Source: Peribacillus acanthi
GTDB lineage: Bacteria > Bacillota > Bacilli > Bacillales > DSM-1321
Direction of reading: 5' to 3'
Assembly (NCBI RefSeq): GCF_003073175.1
Contig: NZ_QBBX01000009.1
Coordinates: 1 to 39,945 of the forward strand
Length of the DNA stretch: 39,945 bases
In this document: in pieces, positions 17,576-27,626 of the stretch
How positions within the stretch are numbered: the stretch's first letter is position 1
Layout: every line of letters starts with the position of its first letter
Translations under genes and position numbers: made by a program
The notes under the pieces: model-generated
What the model saw: the letters and a program-made list of their open reading frames with translations, nothing else
What the model was told of the DNA's origin: nothing
Database searches by the model: none

Positions 17576-19270
17576 ATGGGACTTTGGAAAGGTGAAAATG
17601 ACAGCAAGAATGGTCAAATATTAAGTTTGAAAACCAAACTCTTAGTTATTGTGGTAATTTCGCTAATAGTGTCAGTTGGTAGTATTGGTTTAATTTCTAC
17701 TATTAAATCAAAAAATAGTGTGACTGAGCTCATGGAGCAGAGATTGAAAAGGGAAGTTGCTATTTTTTATGGGATGTCTCAGAATACGATGATGTTGTAT
17801 GTTGGTGATGAAGAAAAATTTATGAAGAAAATTCAATCTGTTGTAAAAAGACAAGATGTGGAAATGGTACGTGATAATTTACATGCTTCGTATTATGTAT
17901 TAAACGAAAAAGGCTTAAATCCTTTTGATGTTAGTAAAAAAAGTGCGCCTAATTTCTCTAATGAACTACAAGAGAACATAATAAAACAGAAACAAGGAAT
18001 CATTCATGAAGTAATTAATGGGAAGATGTACACTCTTAGCTTTCAATCCATTCAAGAATTAAAAGGGATTTACATTATTGCTGTACCTCAGGAGGATTAT
18101 TTATCTCCAATCCATCAAATGTCTTGGTTTATTTTTTTTGTAGCTATTGGAAGTGTTTTGCTTGTTACATTATTTATTCTTATCATGATCCACAACTTAA
18201 TGAAGCCTTTAATACAGCTTAGGGAGACAATGAGGATCGTTAGGAATGGTAATCTAGATGTAAATACAGATATAAAAGCAAATACTTCTGAAGTCATTTC
18301 ACTCGTTAAAAGTTTTCAAGCATTAATGGCAGAAATGAAATCTCTCCTAGAAAATATAAGTGATATTTCCAACGAACTAAAAAGTAAAGGACAACATTTA
18401 GAATCCTCTTCACTAGGTATCGTTTCGAAAAATGAGGAAATGGTAGAGGGAATCCATTTGGTTAAACAAGCAGCGGCTGAAACAGCAGCTAGTTCCGAAC
18501 AAAGTATTGACGCTTTTCATTCGATGAAACAAATGCTATTACATGTATTTGACGATGTAGATACAATTTTTACAAAAGCGAACGATATGAACTCTTCATC
18601 TAATGAAGGTAGTATCAAAATGCAGATAATGAGAGATAGAATGAATACATATGAACAAGATTTAAATAGGATGAGTGAAACGATTGAAGGAATGAGATCC
18701 TATTCATTATCCATTTCTTCGGTAGTAAAGCTAATCCAAAGTATTTCTGAACAAACAAAGCTATTAGCACTAAATGCGACGATAGAAGCTGCAAGAGCAG
18801 GAGAGGCAGGGAAAGGATTTTCAGTAGTGGCAGAGGAGGTTAGAAAGCTAGCTGATCAATCTACTCTAGCTGCAGAAGAAATAGGTGTCACGATTGGTAA
18901 AATGGAAAATATCACTAGTACTGCTGTATCTGATTTTCAACAAGTGAAAGACTCTATGCATGAAAATTTAATTGCCATTGAAGGTAGTCATTCTTCCTTC
19001 TTAACAGTAAATCAATTAGTTGAAGAAACAAGTAAAGGCATGAAGGATATTCAAATGAAACTGAACACACTTCATCAATCTTTACCTATGATGGAAAGCT
19101 CGGCAGAACGTTTTGTATCTTTATCTCAACAATTAAGTGCAAGTGCTGAACAAATGCTGGTTAATTCAAAAGGACACCTAGAGGAAATGAAAGAAACTCA
19201 CTTAATTGGTACCCAGTTAAATGAACTTTCAAATACACTGGTTGTACAGACCGTTAAATTTGGTAAATAA
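17576..19270 (+). CDS. Methyl-accepting chemotaxis protein
   Basis: A 564-aa transmembrane chemoreceptor. A first membrane segment at about 20-40 ([20 protein letters not shown]) precedes a 120-residue extracellular sensor of unknown ligand; a second segment (about 183-206, [20 protein letters not shown]) leads into a HAMP domain ([21 protein letters not shown]). The signalling coiled coil contains the hallmark tip [20 protein letters not shown] and [13 protein letters not shown] that contacts CheW and CheA. Start ATG 17576 with GAAGGGG; the ATG at 17537 has no site. No adjacent che genes. B. subtilis, as I recall, has no receptor at this locus, so this is a lineage-specific insertion. Confidence 0.93.
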   Translation: MGLWKGENDSKNGQILSLKTKLLVIVVISLIVSVGSIGLISTIKSKNSVTELMEQRLKREVAIFYGMSQNTMMLYVGDEEKFMKKIQSVVKRQDVEMVRDNLHASYYVLNEKGLNPFDVSKKSAPNFSNELQENIIKQKQGIIHEVINGKMYTLSFQSIQELKGIYIIAVPQEDYLSPIHQMSWFIFFVAIGSVLLVTLFILIMIHNLMKPLIQLRETMRIVRNGNLDVNTDIKANTSEVISLVKSFQALMAEMKSLLENISDISNELKSKGQHLESSSLGIVSKNEEMVEGIHLVKQAAAETAASSEQSIDAFHSMKQMLLHVFDDVDTIFTKANDMNSSSNEGSIKMQIMRDRMNTYEQDLNRMSETIEGMRSYSLSISSVVKLIQSISEQTKLLALNATIEAARAGEAGKGFSVVAEEVRKLADQSTLAAEEIGVTIGKMENITSTAVSDFQQVKDSMHENLIAIEGSHSSFLTVNQLVEETSKGMKDIQMKLNTLHQSLPMMESSAERFVSLSQQLSASAEQMLVNSKGHLEEMKETHLIGTQLNELSNTLVVQTVKFGK

Positions 19271-19272
19271 GT

Positions 19273-19311
19273 AAAAGCCGATTCAATAGAATTAACATTG
19301 AATCGGCTTTT
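19273..19311. terminator. Bidirectional terminator
   Basis: A perfect 15-bp stem, 19273-19287 with 19297-19311, begins with AAAA and ends with TTTT between convergent genes. Confidence 0.92.
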
Positions 19312-19312
19312 C

Positions 19313-20098
19313 TTATTGTTGAATATTACGTTGTTTTGGTTTAGGTATTTCTCGGATGGAAAGAATCAGGATAACAAAGGTAACAAACCAATTCAACATG
19401 AATCCACCTACGACATTGGTTTTGAGAAATGCCATTACGGTAAAGAACACTGTCGGTAACGTAACACTATAGGCGACAAGTCTCCAAAGATGTCGATAAG
19501 TAATATTCCTGCCCATTGAATTTTTAAAAAGGAGTCCAATGAAAGCTAGAAACGAAATTTCGATAAATTCAATACCTACGTTAAATACATAGGTTGTCAA
19601 TCCAATCACTGGAAGGAATATAAATAGCATACTCTTCATTGAAATTAAAAAATTTTCTATATCATCTTTAGAAATGATAAGAGTATCCAACATTGAGTAA
19701 GGGTAAGTTTGTATGGACCCTTGTGCAACCATTACGAATTGTGTTTTAAGTAAGGCAAACCCGTTGCTAGACTGATTAGCTACATCCTGTTCAGTCATGG
19801 TACCTGTGCCATCTAAAAACAAAGTAAAATCATTTTTTCTATTCTCAATGGTTTTATTTGTGTCAGTATGTAGAGTTCCGTCTTTGATTTCAAAGTTAGG
19901 GAAGTCTGATTGTAGTGTGGATAAAGAGGATTCCAAGCCCTCTGAAATGCTTTTACCGAAATAAATAAAAGAAGGAAGTAAAGATATAAGTGTCAAAAAG
20001 AAAACATACAAAATTGTTTTACCAATTCCTTGGAAGCGGAACTTTGCAATATCCTTTGGAGAGAATAAACTTAAATAAAATTGTTTGAATATATTCAT
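19313..20098 (-). CDS. DUF1189 membrane protein (YqgB-like)
   Basis: A 261-aa membrane protein of the DUF1189 family. The conserved N-terminus MNIFKQFYLSLFSPKDIAKFR is followed by a membrane segment, a 110-residue extracytoplasmic domain (with DGTGTM), and three or four further membrane segments after about residue 150. I begin at the ATG 20098, six bases after GGGTG; a GTG at 20107 is possible. Position before DUF456 and sodA matches yqgB of B. subtilis. Function unknown. Confidence 0.84.
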   Translation of the reverse strand: MNIFKQFYLSLFSPKDIAKFRFQGIGKTILYVFFLTLISLLPSFIYFGKSISEGLESSLSTLQSDFPNFEIKDGTLHTDTNKTIENRKNDFTLFLDGTGTMTEQDVANQSSNGFALLKTQFVMVAQGSIQTYPYSMLDTLIISKDDIENFLISMKSMLFIFLPVIGLTTYVFNVGIEFIEISFLAFIGLLFKNSMGRNITYRHLWRLVAYSVTLPTVFFTVMAFLKTNVVGGFMLNWFVTFVILILSIREIPKPKQRNIQQ

Positions 20099-20291
20099 AT
20101 ACAACACCCATCATTTTTTATTCACATGCGTATTCATTTTATCCTCATGACAGTGATAACACAACCATATTACTAGGAGTTTTTTAAAAGGAAAACAAGT
20201 TTTTAAACTGCTTGAATAGATTTTAGTGAAACCACATTCACAATTAAACGTATAGTAGTTAACGAAATCTTGTTTTGAAAGGACGTTTACT

Positions 20292-20774
20292 TTGGATATC
20301 GTATTTTGGATTATCATTTCTCTAATGTTTCTAGTAGGATTTGTGGGATTAATTTATCCTATCATTCCTAGTGTTTTATTTATCTTCGGGGGCATATTAC
20401 TTTATGGAGTCTTTTTTTCCTTTGAACCATTTAATTGGTTTTTCTGGACTGTCCAAGGTACATTTGTCATCATGCTTTTTGCTGCTGATTATTTAGCAAA
20501 TCTAATTGGTGTTAAAAAATATGGTGGATCTAAAGCTGGTATATGGGGGAGTACAATTGGTTTAATTGTGGGCCCTATCATTATTCCTATCTTTGGTTTA
20601 ATCATTGGACCATTTGCAGGAGCGGTTATTGCAGAGATTATTGTACATAAAAAAGATTTCCCAACCGCTTTGAAAATTGGCTTCGGATCAGTAGTAGGTT
20701 TTATCAGCAGTGTCATCACAAAGGGTATTATTCAAGCAGTGATGGTGATTTATTTTTTGTTTGTTGTTTTATAA
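20292..20774 (+). CDS. DUF456 membrane protein (YqgC-like)
   Basis: A 160-aa, very hydrophobic protein of the DUF456 family with about five membrane segments and glycine-rich hairpins typical of the family (GIWGSTIGLIVGPIIIPI, then GLIIGPFAGAVIAE). Start TTG at 20292 with AAAGGA upstream. It precedes sodA as yqgC does in B. subtilis. The repeated glycine hairpins recall glycine-zipper membrane proteins. Function unknown. Confidence 0.85.
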   Translation: MDIVFWIIISLMFLVGFVGLIYPIIPSVLFIFGGILLYGVFFSFEPFNWFFWTVQGTFVIMLFAADYLANLIGVKKYGGSKAGIWGSTIGLIVGPIIIPIFGLIIGPFAGAVIAEIIVHKKDFPTALKIGFGSVVGFISSVITKGIIQAVMVIYFLFVVL

Positions 20775-20808
20775 TTAAGTAAAGATTCAAAAATGTAGAG
20801 CAAAACAT

Positions 20809-20837
20809 TTGTATGAATTACTAAACTTTGCTAAATT
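20809..20837 (+). promoter_or_regulatory. Probable SigA promoter of sodA
   Basis: TTGTAT (20809-20814) and TAAATT (20832-20837) with a 17-base spacer lie 70 bases before the sodA start. Confidence 0.5.
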
Positions 20838-20908
20838 AAGAGAAGCAGGCTAAACCATTCCATCGTAATGGAAAAGCCCATTATTCCCTACATAGGAGGA
20901 ATTTTATT

Positions 20909-21517
20909 ATGGCATACGAATTACCGCAATTACCTTACGCATATGATGCACTTGAGCCTCATTTCGATAAGGAAACAATGAACATTCATCACACAAAACA
21001 CCACAATACTTATGTTACAAACTTAAACGCAGCTCTAGAAGGTCAAGAAGAACTTCTTAGCAAAAGTGTTGAAGAGTTAATCTCTAACATGGATGCAATT
21101 CCTGAAGCTGCTCGTACTGCAGTTCGTAACAATGGTGGCGGTCATGCTAACCATTCATTATTCTGGCAAATCCTTTCGCCAAATGGTGGCGGTGAGCCAA
21201 CTGGTGAATTAGCTGAAGCAATCAATGCAAAATTCGGAAGCTTCGAAAGCTTCAAACAAGAATTCGCTAAAGCAGCTACAACTCGTTTCGGATCTGGTTG
21301 GGCTTGGTTATCTGTTAACAACGGTGAGCTTGAATTATCTAGCACACCAAACCAAGACTCTCCATTAATGGAAGGCAAAACTCCAGTTCTAGGATTAGAC
21401 GTTTGGGAGCATGCTTATTACCTACACTACCAAAACCGTCGTCCTGACTACATTGCTTCTTTCTGGAACATTGTAAATTGGGATGAAGTTTCTAAACGAT
21501 ACCAAGCTGCGAAGTAA
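20909..21517 (+). CDS. sodA: Superoxide dismutase, Mn type
   Basis: A 202-aa iron/manganese superoxide dismutase, cytosolic. The metal ligands are in the expected places: H27, H82, D164 and H168 (DVWEHAY). The [11 protein letters not shown] block and the Q-bearing NQDSPLM fit the Mn form, the rule in Bacillus. The ATG follows a strong TAGGAGGA. Codon use (GCT, CGT, TCT rich) differs from its neighbours in a way expected of a highly expressed gene. It has its own terminator. Confidence 0.97.
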   Translation: MAYELPQLPYAYDALEPHFDKETMNIHHTKHHNTYVTNLNAALEGQEELLSKSVEELISNMDAIPEAARTAVRNNGGGHANHSLFWQILSPNGGGEPTGELAEAINAKFGSFESFKQEFAKAATTRFGSGWAWLSVNNGELELSSTPNQDSPLMEGKTPVLGLDVWEHAYYLHYQNRRPDYIASFWNIVNWDEVSKRYQAAK

Positions 21518-21532
21518 TAGATGCAGTTGATT

Positions 21533-21565
21533 AAGAGGATGACTCAAGTGAGTCATCCTCTTTTT
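21533..21565 (+). terminator. Terminator after sodA
   Basis: A 14-bp arm (21533-21546) is complementary to 21549-21562, followed by T. In practice the closing loop must open at least one more pair. Confidence 0.9.
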
Positions 21566-21588
21566 ATGTATTTATTTTGCAAAATGAG

Positions 21589-21682
21589 TTGATTGGAGCG
21601 AAGGCACTTGATTCTGCGGAGAATAGAAGGAAGAAGGAAATGCCCACAGCCGGTATCGCCGAGGAGACTCCCCCTCCCCGCA
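21589..21682 (+). repeat. Degenerate copy of a Bacillaceae dispersed intergenic repeat
   Basis: The block opening TTGATTGGAGCGAAGGC and including GCCGAGGAGACTC matches a GC-rich repeat found in many Bacillaceae intergenic regions, as I remember its form (TTGATTGGAGCGGAAGGC..., GCGCCGAGGAGGCTC...). It is much decayed here: the GC-rich palindromic core is broken and the 3' end is missing. It is far more GC-rich than its surroundings. The rest of the 303-base gap from 21518 to 21820 holds the sodA terminator and the next gene's promoter. See the inverted, better copy at 30129-30249. Confidence 0.7.
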
Positions 21683-21732
21683 TAAATAAAAGTACTGTTT
21701 AAAAGCAGCATGCTATGCTATATGAGTTTTAA

Positions 21733-21760
21733 TTGAAAAACCAGAATATGGTATTATACA
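21733..21760 (+). promoter_or_regulatory. Probable SigA promoter of the MFS gene
   Basis: TTGAAA (21733-21738) and TATACA (21755-21760) with a 16-base spacer, 60 bases before the start codon. Confidence 0.5.
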
Positions 21761-21820
21761 GTTTTCAAGTATAGCACTCCATTTTTGTAGCAAACTATGC
21801 CACATAAAGGAGAGTCAGGC

Positions 21821-23032
21821 ATGCTTGTAAAAAAGATGATTGGTGAAGTGGAACTAACTAAAGATTTATTACTATTGTTATGTATTGGTGGACTTTATAG
21901 TTTAAGTATTGCTTTATCCAATACTTTTGTGAATGTTTTCTTATGGAAGCAATCAGGAGAGTTTTCTGATTTAGGAATCTATAACCTTACAGTTGTGATC
22001 TTACAGCCTTTGACTTTTATTATGGCAGGAAGAATGGCAAAAAAAATGGACCGAATCATCGTATTGAGACTCGGTGTGATTTTTTTAGCTATTTTTTATG
22101 TCACTGTTTTACTAGTAGGAGCAAGAGCAAGCGAATTTATCCTTCTGTTAGGGGGATTACTTGGAATAGGTTATGGTTTTTACTGGCTAGCTTTCAATGT
22201 ATTAACTTTTGAAATTACAGATCCTGAAAATAGGGATTTTTTCAACGGGTTTTTAGGAATCTTAAATTCCATTGGTGGAATTATAGGTCCAGTTTTAGCA
22301 GGATGGATTATTACAAGGTATATAGGGTTTCAAGGATATAGTATTATTTTTGCGATGTCGTTAGGATTGTTTGCAGTGGCTGTCATTTTAAGCTTTTCTT
22401 TAAAAAGACGCCCTGCACATGGAAGGTACCTATTTAAAGAGGCGCTACAAGAGCGGAAGGAAAATAAGAATTGGCGCATGGTGACAAATGCTCATGTCTT
22501 TCAGGGACTACGGGAAGGGACATTTCTATTCATCATCTCTGTTTTTGTTTTCATTTCAACTAAAAGTGAGCTAGCTTTAGGAACTTTTGGAATGATTAAT
22601 TCATTTGTATCATTCATTTCATATTTTTTTGCTTCAAGGTTGATAAAGAGAAACATTCGCAAAAAAGCGATCTTAATAGGGGGGATTGGTTTATACCTTT
22701 CCATATTCTTAATTGTGTTCGATTTATCTTACGGAAGATTATTACTCTATTCGGGTAGTATTGCGATTTTTTATCCGATGTTATTAGTTCCTTACATATC
22801 GCTCACCTATGATGTAATTGGGAGGGCAAAAGATGCTGCAGAGAGAAGGATAGAATATGTGGTCGTTAGGGAATTATTTCTGAATCTTGGAAGGGCCATT
22901 TCAATTACAGCATTTTTATTTGCGATTTATTTTTTTAATGAGGAAATCAGTATCCCAGTTTTACTACTCATTCTAGGTTCAGGTCACACCTGTATTTACT
23001 TTTTCATTCGGAAAATTGAACTTTCTTCATAG
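21821..23032 (+). CDS. MFS transporter (YqgE-like)
   Basis: A 403-aa major facilitator with about 11 or 12 membrane segments. The loop GRMAKKMDRI (between segments 2 and 3) is the family's motif A region. The position between sodA and pbpA matches yqgE of B. subtilis, an uncharacterised transporter. I start at the ATG 21821, with AAAGGAGAG 7 bases upstream; the ATG at 21797 has no site. Substrate unknown. It has its own promoter, and no clear terminator is seen before pbpA. Confidence 0.88.
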   Translation: MLVKKMIGEVELTKDLLLLLCIGGLYSLSIALSNTFVNVFLWKQSGEFSDLGIYNLTVVILQPLTFIMAGRMAKKMDRIIVLRLGVIFLAIFYVTVLLVGARASEFILLLGGLLGIGYGFYWLAFNVLTFEITDPENRDFFNGFLGILNSIGGIIGPVLAGWIITRYIGFQGYSIIFAMSLGLFAVAVILSFSLKRRPAHGRYLFKEALQERKENKNWRMVTNAHVFQGLREGTFLFIISVFVFISTKSELALGTFGMINSFVSFISYFFASRLIKRNIRKKAILIGGIGLYLSIFLIVFDLSYGRLLLYSGSIAIFYPMLLVPYISLTYDVIGRAKDAAERRIEYVVVRELFLNLGRAISITAFLFAIYFFNEEISIPVLLLILGSGHTCIYFFIRKIELSS

Positions 23033-23181
23033 TCTGTCTATAAGGAAGGGAATCATTGGCAGACACTCATTTCCTATTTAAGTCTTTATTCTTATAGTTA
23101 AATGGTAGAAAAAATAGCCGTATTTCTATACAATAAAGGTTGGCTTAATATGATGTAAAAATAAAGGAAGTGAGTCTTGCG

Positions 23182-25395
23182 TTGAAAAAAGTGAAAGTTA
23201 AAGAAAAGAAGAAGAAGACGCATGTTCCTTTTCGTTTAAATATAATCTTTTTTGTGGTCTTCGTGCTATTCTCAATACTTGTACTTCGACTTGGAGTTGT
23301 ACAAATTGTGTATGGGGATGATTATCGAAGGGAAATTGAACGAACGGAAGATGTAACTGTCAATAATCCTGTACCAAGAGGAAAAATCTTCGACCGACAA
23401 GGTAAGGCAATTATAGATAACAAACCTTTGGATGCAATTACGTATACAAGATATCAAGGAACAAAAACGGAGGAAATGCTGAAGGTAGCAGAGAATCTGG
23501 CAAAACTAATTGATAAGGATACGAAGAAAGTTACCGAACGTGATAAAAAAGATTTCTGGATCTTGAAGAATCAAGAACGAGCTGAAGAAAAGATTACAGA
23601 GGCTGAAAAAAAGAAATATGCTGAAAAAGAGCTTTCTGATAAAGATCTATACAAGTTGCAATTAAAAAGAATCACCGAGAAAGAACTGAATGAGCTCAAG
23701 GGGGAAGAGCTAGAAGTACTTGCCATTTTCCGTGAATTTAATAGCGGTTATGCCTTGACTCCGCAAATTGTTAAAAATCAAGGAGTTACCCAAAAAGAAT
23801 TTGCTGTTGTCAGCGAAAACCTGCAATATTTGCCAGGAGTGGATATTACAACTGACTGGGAAAGGTACAGTCAATTCGGGGTAACTCTTCAAAGTGTGTT
23901 AGGAAAAGTATCTTCTTCAGAAGAAGGTCTACCTAGTGAGCAGCTAGAATACTATCTTGCAAGAGATTACAGTCGTAATGACCGTGTAGGAAAAAGCTAT
24001 GTAGAGTATGCTTATGAGGAAGTTTTGCATGGGCAAAAAGCAAAAGTAAAAAATGTAACAGATAAAGCAGGGAATATCCTAGAATCAATTCCGATTACAG
24101 AAGGTAACCGTGGGAAAGACTTAGTTCTTACGATTGATATGGATTTGCAAATTGCCGTTGAAAAAATTCTTGAAGAAGAATTAAAAGAAAAGAAAGCAAG
24201 AAGCAATACGCAATTATTGGACCGAGCCTTTGTTGTCATGATGAATCCTAAAACTGGTGAAATTCTTTCTCTAGCTGGAAAACAATTTGAGAGAGATAAA
24301 AAAACAGGTCAAATTAAGTTCAATGATTTTGCTTTAGGAAACTTTACTACTTCCTATACAATGGGGTCGGCAGTTAAAGGTGCTACCGTGTTAACAGGAT
24401 ACCAAACAGGAGCGATCTCACCTGGTACCGTTCAGTATGATACAAAGCTTAGAATTAAAGATACGCCTGACAAAGGATCCTATACAAATATGGGGAACAT
24501 CAATGATTTGGAAGCGTTGAGACGATCCTCTAACGTTTACATGTTCAAAACTGTTATCAGTATGGGGAACGGAAACTATGTTCCAGGTCAATCGCTTAGA
24601 ATTAACCCAAAAGCGTATGATACGATGAGATATTATTACAGCCAATTTGGTCTAGGAGTCCGTACGGGAATTGACTTGCCAAATGAAATGGTAGGTTTTA
24701 AAGGTTCAGAAAGAGGCCCAGGTAAACTTCTGGATTTATCTATCGGACAGTACGATACGTATACTCCAATTCAATTGGCACAATATGTTTCCACTATTGC
24801 AAACGGTGGATATCGTATGCAGCCGCATATTGTCAAAGAAATAAGGGAGCCAGTCGAAGATAATGCACAACTTGGCCCATTAATTAAGCAAATTCCACCT
24901 ACTGTATTGAATAGATTGGATATGAAGCCTGAATGGATAGAACGAGTTCAACAAGGTTTCATCCAAGTTATGAATGCACAAGGAGGAACAGCAAGGTATA
25001 AATTCCTTGGCGCAGATTATAAGCCAGCTGGTAAAACGGGAACCGCCCAAGCGTTTTATGATGGTCCAATGATGAAGAATTTTGATGAACCACAAGAAAC
25101 GATGAACCTAACATTGGTTGGATATGCTCCTTATGATAATCCAGAAGTGAGCTTTTCGGTTGTAGTTCCGTGGGCATATCAAGGAAGAACGAATGGCCAT
25201 ACAATGAACCAAGATATTGGTCGTAAAATCATGGATGCATATTTCGAATTAAAAAAAGCACGCGTAGGTCAAAAAAATAATCAAACCGCTGTTCAAAAAG
25301 TGGAAGGTACACAAAACCCTGAAACAGATGCACAGAATCAATCTGACAATGGGCAAACAGAAACAACTGAAACAGAAACAAATACTAATCAATAA
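23182..25395 (+). CDS. pbpA: Class B penicillin-binding protein PbpA (PBP2a type)
   Basis: A 737-aa class B PBP, a DD-transpeptidase that cross-links peptidoglycan during lateral wall growth. A basic cytoplasmic head ([11 protein letters not shown]) is followed by one membrane anchor (about 20-40), the dimer domain ([13 protein letters not shown] at about 56-68) and the transpeptidase domain with the three catalytic motifs: S396-A-V-K399, S449-S-N451 and K618-T-G. The tail (last 40 residues) is low in complexity, T/E/Q/N-rich. The TTG at 23182 has AAGGAAGTGA 8 bases upstream; the GTG at 23170 lies inside that site. It is followed by a terminator and the phosphate operon, as in B. subtilis. 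Confidence 0.94.
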   Translation: MKKVKVKEKKKKTHVPFRLNIIFFVVFVLFSILVLRLGVVQIVYGDDYRREIERTEDVTVNNPVPRGKIFDRQGKAIIDNKPLDAITYTRYQGTKTEEMLKVAENLAKLIDKDTKKVTERDKKDFWILKNQERAEEKITEAEKKKYAEKELSDKDLYKLQLKRITEKELNELKGEELEVLAIFREFNSGYALTPQIVKNQGVTQKEFAVVSENLQYLPGVDITTDWERYSQFGVTLQSVLGKVSSSEEGLPSEQLEYYLARDYSRNDRVGKSYVEYAYEEVLHGQKAKVKNVTDKAGNILESIPITEGNRGKDLVLTIDMDLQIAVEKILEEELKEKKARSNTQLLDRAFVVMMNPKTGEILSLAGKQFERDKKTGQIKFNDFALGNFTTSYTMGSAVKGATVLTGYQTGAISPGTVQYDTKLRIKDTPDKGSYTNMGNINDLEALRRSSNVYMFKTVISMGNGNYVPGQSLRINPKAYDTMRYYYSQFGLGVRTGIDLPNEMVGFKGSERGPGKLLDLSIGQYDTYTPIQLAQYVSTIANGGYRMQPHIVKEIREPVEDNAQLGPLIKQIPPTVLNRLDMKPEWIERVQQGFIQVMNAQGGTARYKFLGADYKPAGKTGTAQAFYDGPMMKNFDEPQETMNLTLVGYAPYDNPEVSFSVVVPWAYQGRTNGHTMNQDIGRKIMDAYFELKKARVGQKNNQTAVQKVEGTQNPETDAQNQSDNGQTETTETETNTNQ

Positions 25396-25400
25396 TATAG

Positions 25401-25442
25401 AAGACATTCCTCGAAATCATCCGGGAATGTCTTTTTTTTTTT
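25401..25442 (+). terminator. Terminator after pbpA
   Basis: AGACATTCC (25402-25410) pairs with GGAATGTCT (25424-25432), followed by at least ten T. Confidence 0.9.
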
Positions 25443-25498
25443 CTGGTTACATTATTGATTAAGGGTGAATGCACCAACCAGCGATGAAATAAACATAA

Positions 25499-25560
25499 TT
25501 TACACTTTTCTAACCCTAATTTACACATCCTTTACAATTCATTAAAACCAGATTAATACT
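25499..25560 (+). promoter_or_regulatory. PhoP-type operator and promoter of the pst operon
   Basis: TTTACA-like hexamers lie at 25499, about 25510 (CTAACC, weaker), 25520, 25531 and 25542 (TTAAAA), spaced 10 or 11 bases, which puts them on one helix face. This is the PhoP box layout of Bacillus (TTAACA-type repeats with about 5-base gaps). A -10 (AATACT, 25555-25560) follows, and no -35 is evident, as expected of a PhoP-activated promoter. It implies induction on phosphate starvation. Confidence 0.82.
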
Positions 25561-25623
25561 CATCGCTTAATCTAATAACTGTAAGAGAAAACAAATCAAC
25601 TCAATCTCAGGGGGAATTAGAGA

Positions 25624-26586
25624 ATGAAAGGTTTCAAGTACATGGCACTAACAGCAATGTTATCAGGAGCGCTAGCAATCACTGCAGCGTGTGGAACAGA
25701 GGGTGCTAATAAAGAAGGTCAATCAGAAGCGGCGGACAAGCAGCTTCAAGGAGATATCGCAGTTGACGGTTCTTCAACAGTTTATCCAATCATGGAAGCT
25801 GTATCAGAAGAATATATGCTTGAACAACCTGAAGTAAAAGTATCTGTTGGATTTTCTGGTACTGGTGGAGGATTCAAAAAATTCATCGCTGGTGAAACAG
25901 ATATGTCTAACGCTTCCCGACCAATTAAAGATGAAGAAAAAGCTGAACTTGAAAAAAATGGTGTGGATTTCACAGAGTTCCAATTAGCATATGATGGACT
26001 ATCTATTGTTGTAAACAAAGATAATGATTGGGTAGACCACTTAACAGTAGAAGAATTAAGCAAAATGTGGGTAGACTCCGGAAAAGCTAAATTGTGGTCA
26101 GACATTCGTCCGGAATGGCCAAAAGAAGAAATTAAATTCTATTCTCCGGGGACGGATTCTGGAACATATGACTACTTCAATGAAGTAATCTTAGAAGATC
26201 AACCAATCGTATCTAATGCGACTCTTTCTGAAGATGACAACGTATTAGTACAAGGTGTAACTGGTGATAAGGCTGCTATCGGATTCTTCGGATTTGCTTA
26301 CTATAATGAAAACAAAGATAAATTAAAAGTGGTACCAATTGACGGTGGTAACGGTGCGATTGAACCAAACCATGAAACAATTATGGATGGCACATACGCT
26401 CCACTATCTCGTCCGCTTTACACATATGCAGCAAATAAATCAGTTGCAGAAAAAGAACAAGTGTATGACTACCTTCGTTTTACTATAGAAAATGCAGGAG
26501 CAATGGCTGAAGAGGTTGGATATGTAGCACTTCCAGAAGAAGAGTATACAAAAGCTCTTGAAACATTAGACGGATTGAAAAAATAA
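25624..26586 (+). CDS. pstS: Phosphate ABC transporter substrate-binding lipoprotein
   Basis: A 320-aa phosphate-binding lipoprotein. A type II signal peptide ends at the lipobox ITAAC, giving C23 as the lipidated residue. The mature protein begins with an acidic linker and the PBP_like fold; phosphate-contact stretches are visible (DGSSTVYPI near 49, FSGTGGGFKKF near 78, SPGTDSGTYDYF near 178). The ATG has GGGGGAAT upstream. First gene of a five-gene operon behind PhoP boxes. Confidence 0.96.
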   Translation: MKGFKYMALTAMLSGALAITAACGTEGANKEGQSEAADKQLQGDIAVDGSSTVYPIMEAVSEEYMLEQPEVKVSVGFSGTGGGFKKFIAGETDMSNASRPIKDEEKAELEKNGVDFTEFQLAYDGLSIVVNKDNDWVDHLTVEELSKMWVDSGKAKLWSDIRPEWPKEEIKFYSPGTDSGTYDYFNEVILEDQPIVSNATLSEDDNVLVQGVTGDKAAIGFFGFAYYNENKDKLKVVPIDGGNGAIEPNHETIMDGTYAPLSRPLYTYAANKSVAEKEQVYDYLRFTIENAGAMAEEVGYVALPEEEYTKALETLDGLKK

Positions 26587-26616
26587 TTTCTTCCGGCTTT
26601 GGATGATGACGAATAT

Positions 26617-26653
26617 GGCGGGAGAGAAGCGTTTTACGGCTTCTCCCCTTGCC
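26617..26653 (+). promoter_or_regulatory. Intercistronic hairpin between pstS and pstC
   Basis: GGGAGAGAAGC (26620-26630) pairs with GCTTCTCCC (26639-26647) with a 2-base bulge; GGC and GCC outside may extend it. No T run follows, so it is more likely an mRNA stabiliser or partial attenuator lowering pstC relative to pstS than a terminator. Confidence 0.6.
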
Positions 26654-26681
26654 ATGTCTTGTATGGAAAGGGGTTTTTACT

Positions 26682-27626
26682 GTGGGTCATGAAACATCTA
26701 GTCAAATTTCAATCCAAAAAATGATTGAAGAAAAAAAGAAAAAACAATCTGGATTCTCGTTTGAAAAAATGGTACCAGGCTTGTTGCTCCTCACTGCAAT
26801 CATTTCGGTGTTAACAACAATAGGAATTGTATTTACTTTAATCTTTGAAACGTTTGAGTTTTTTAGTAGGATTTCCATTTCCGAATTTTTGACAGCAAAG
26901 AAATGGTATCCATTCTCAGAAAATAATGCTTCATATGGAATTATGCCCTTAATAGCAGGTACATTAAAAGTAACCATTATCGCTTCAATTGTGGCTGTGC
27001 CTATTGGACTTGCCTCCGCCATTTATTTGAGTGAGTATGCATCGGATCGTACACGCAGAATTATAAAGCCGATATTAGAAGTTTTAGCAGGTATTCCAAC
27101 GATTGTTTATGGGTTTTTTGCATTGACTTTCGTTACTCCTGTTTTACGAGAAATCATTCCTGGTCTTGAAATCTTTAATGCGCTTAGTCCAGGGATCGTA
27201 GTGGGGATTATGATTACACCAATGATTGCATCATTATCAGAAGATGCAATGAGCTCTGTCCCTAATTCTATTCGAGAAGGTGCTTTTGCACTAGGTGCTA
27301 CTAAGTTTGAAACAGCAATAAAGGTCATTTTACCTGCAGCGATTTCAGGGATTATGGCATCTATTGTACTAGCACTTTCAAGAGCGATTGGAGAGACGAT
27401 GATTGTAACGGTTGCGGGTGGTTCAACACCTTCATTAAGCATGGATGTTACTTCATCGATTCAAACAATGACCGCGTATATTGTTCAAGTAAGCACAGGT
27501 GATGCTGGATATGGAACGACTATTTATTACAGTATTTACGCAGTGGGCATGACATTGTTCCTATTCACTCTTGCTATGAACTTACTAGCTCAATTTATCT
27601 CTCGTAAATTTAGGGAGGAATATTAA
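26682..27626 (+). CDS. pstC: Phosphate ABC transporter permease PstC
   Basis: A 314-aa permease with six membrane segments. The cytoplasmic EAA-type loop (NSIREGAFALGATKFETAIKV, shown in part) lies at about 200-220. I start at the GTG 26682, 8 bases after GGAAAGGGG; a TTG at 26649 lies inside the upstream hairpin and lacks a site. Its stop shares one base with the pstA start, giving tight coupling. With PstA it forms the membrane channel of the Pst system. Confidence 0.93.
   Translation: MGHETSSQISIQKMIEEKKKKQSGFSFEKMVPGLLLLTAIISVLTTIGIVFTLIFETFEFFSRISISEFLTAKKWYPFSENNASYGIMPLIAGTLKVTIIASIVAVPIGLASAIYLSEYASDRTRRIIKPILEVLAGIPTIVYGFFALTFVTPVLREIIPGLEIFNALSPGIVVGIMITPMIASLSEDAMSSVPNSIREGAFALGATKFETAIKVILPAAISGIMASIVLALSRAIGETMIVTVAGGSTPSLSMDVTSSIQTMTAYIVQVSTGDAGYGTTIYYSIYAVGMTLFLFTLAMNLLAQFISRKFREEY

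Noticed and set aside
24361-24378. Unusual active-site sequence SAVK in PbpA instead of STFK
   Set aside because: S-x-x-K is all the family requires; SAVK-type motifs are normal in this PBP subgroup.
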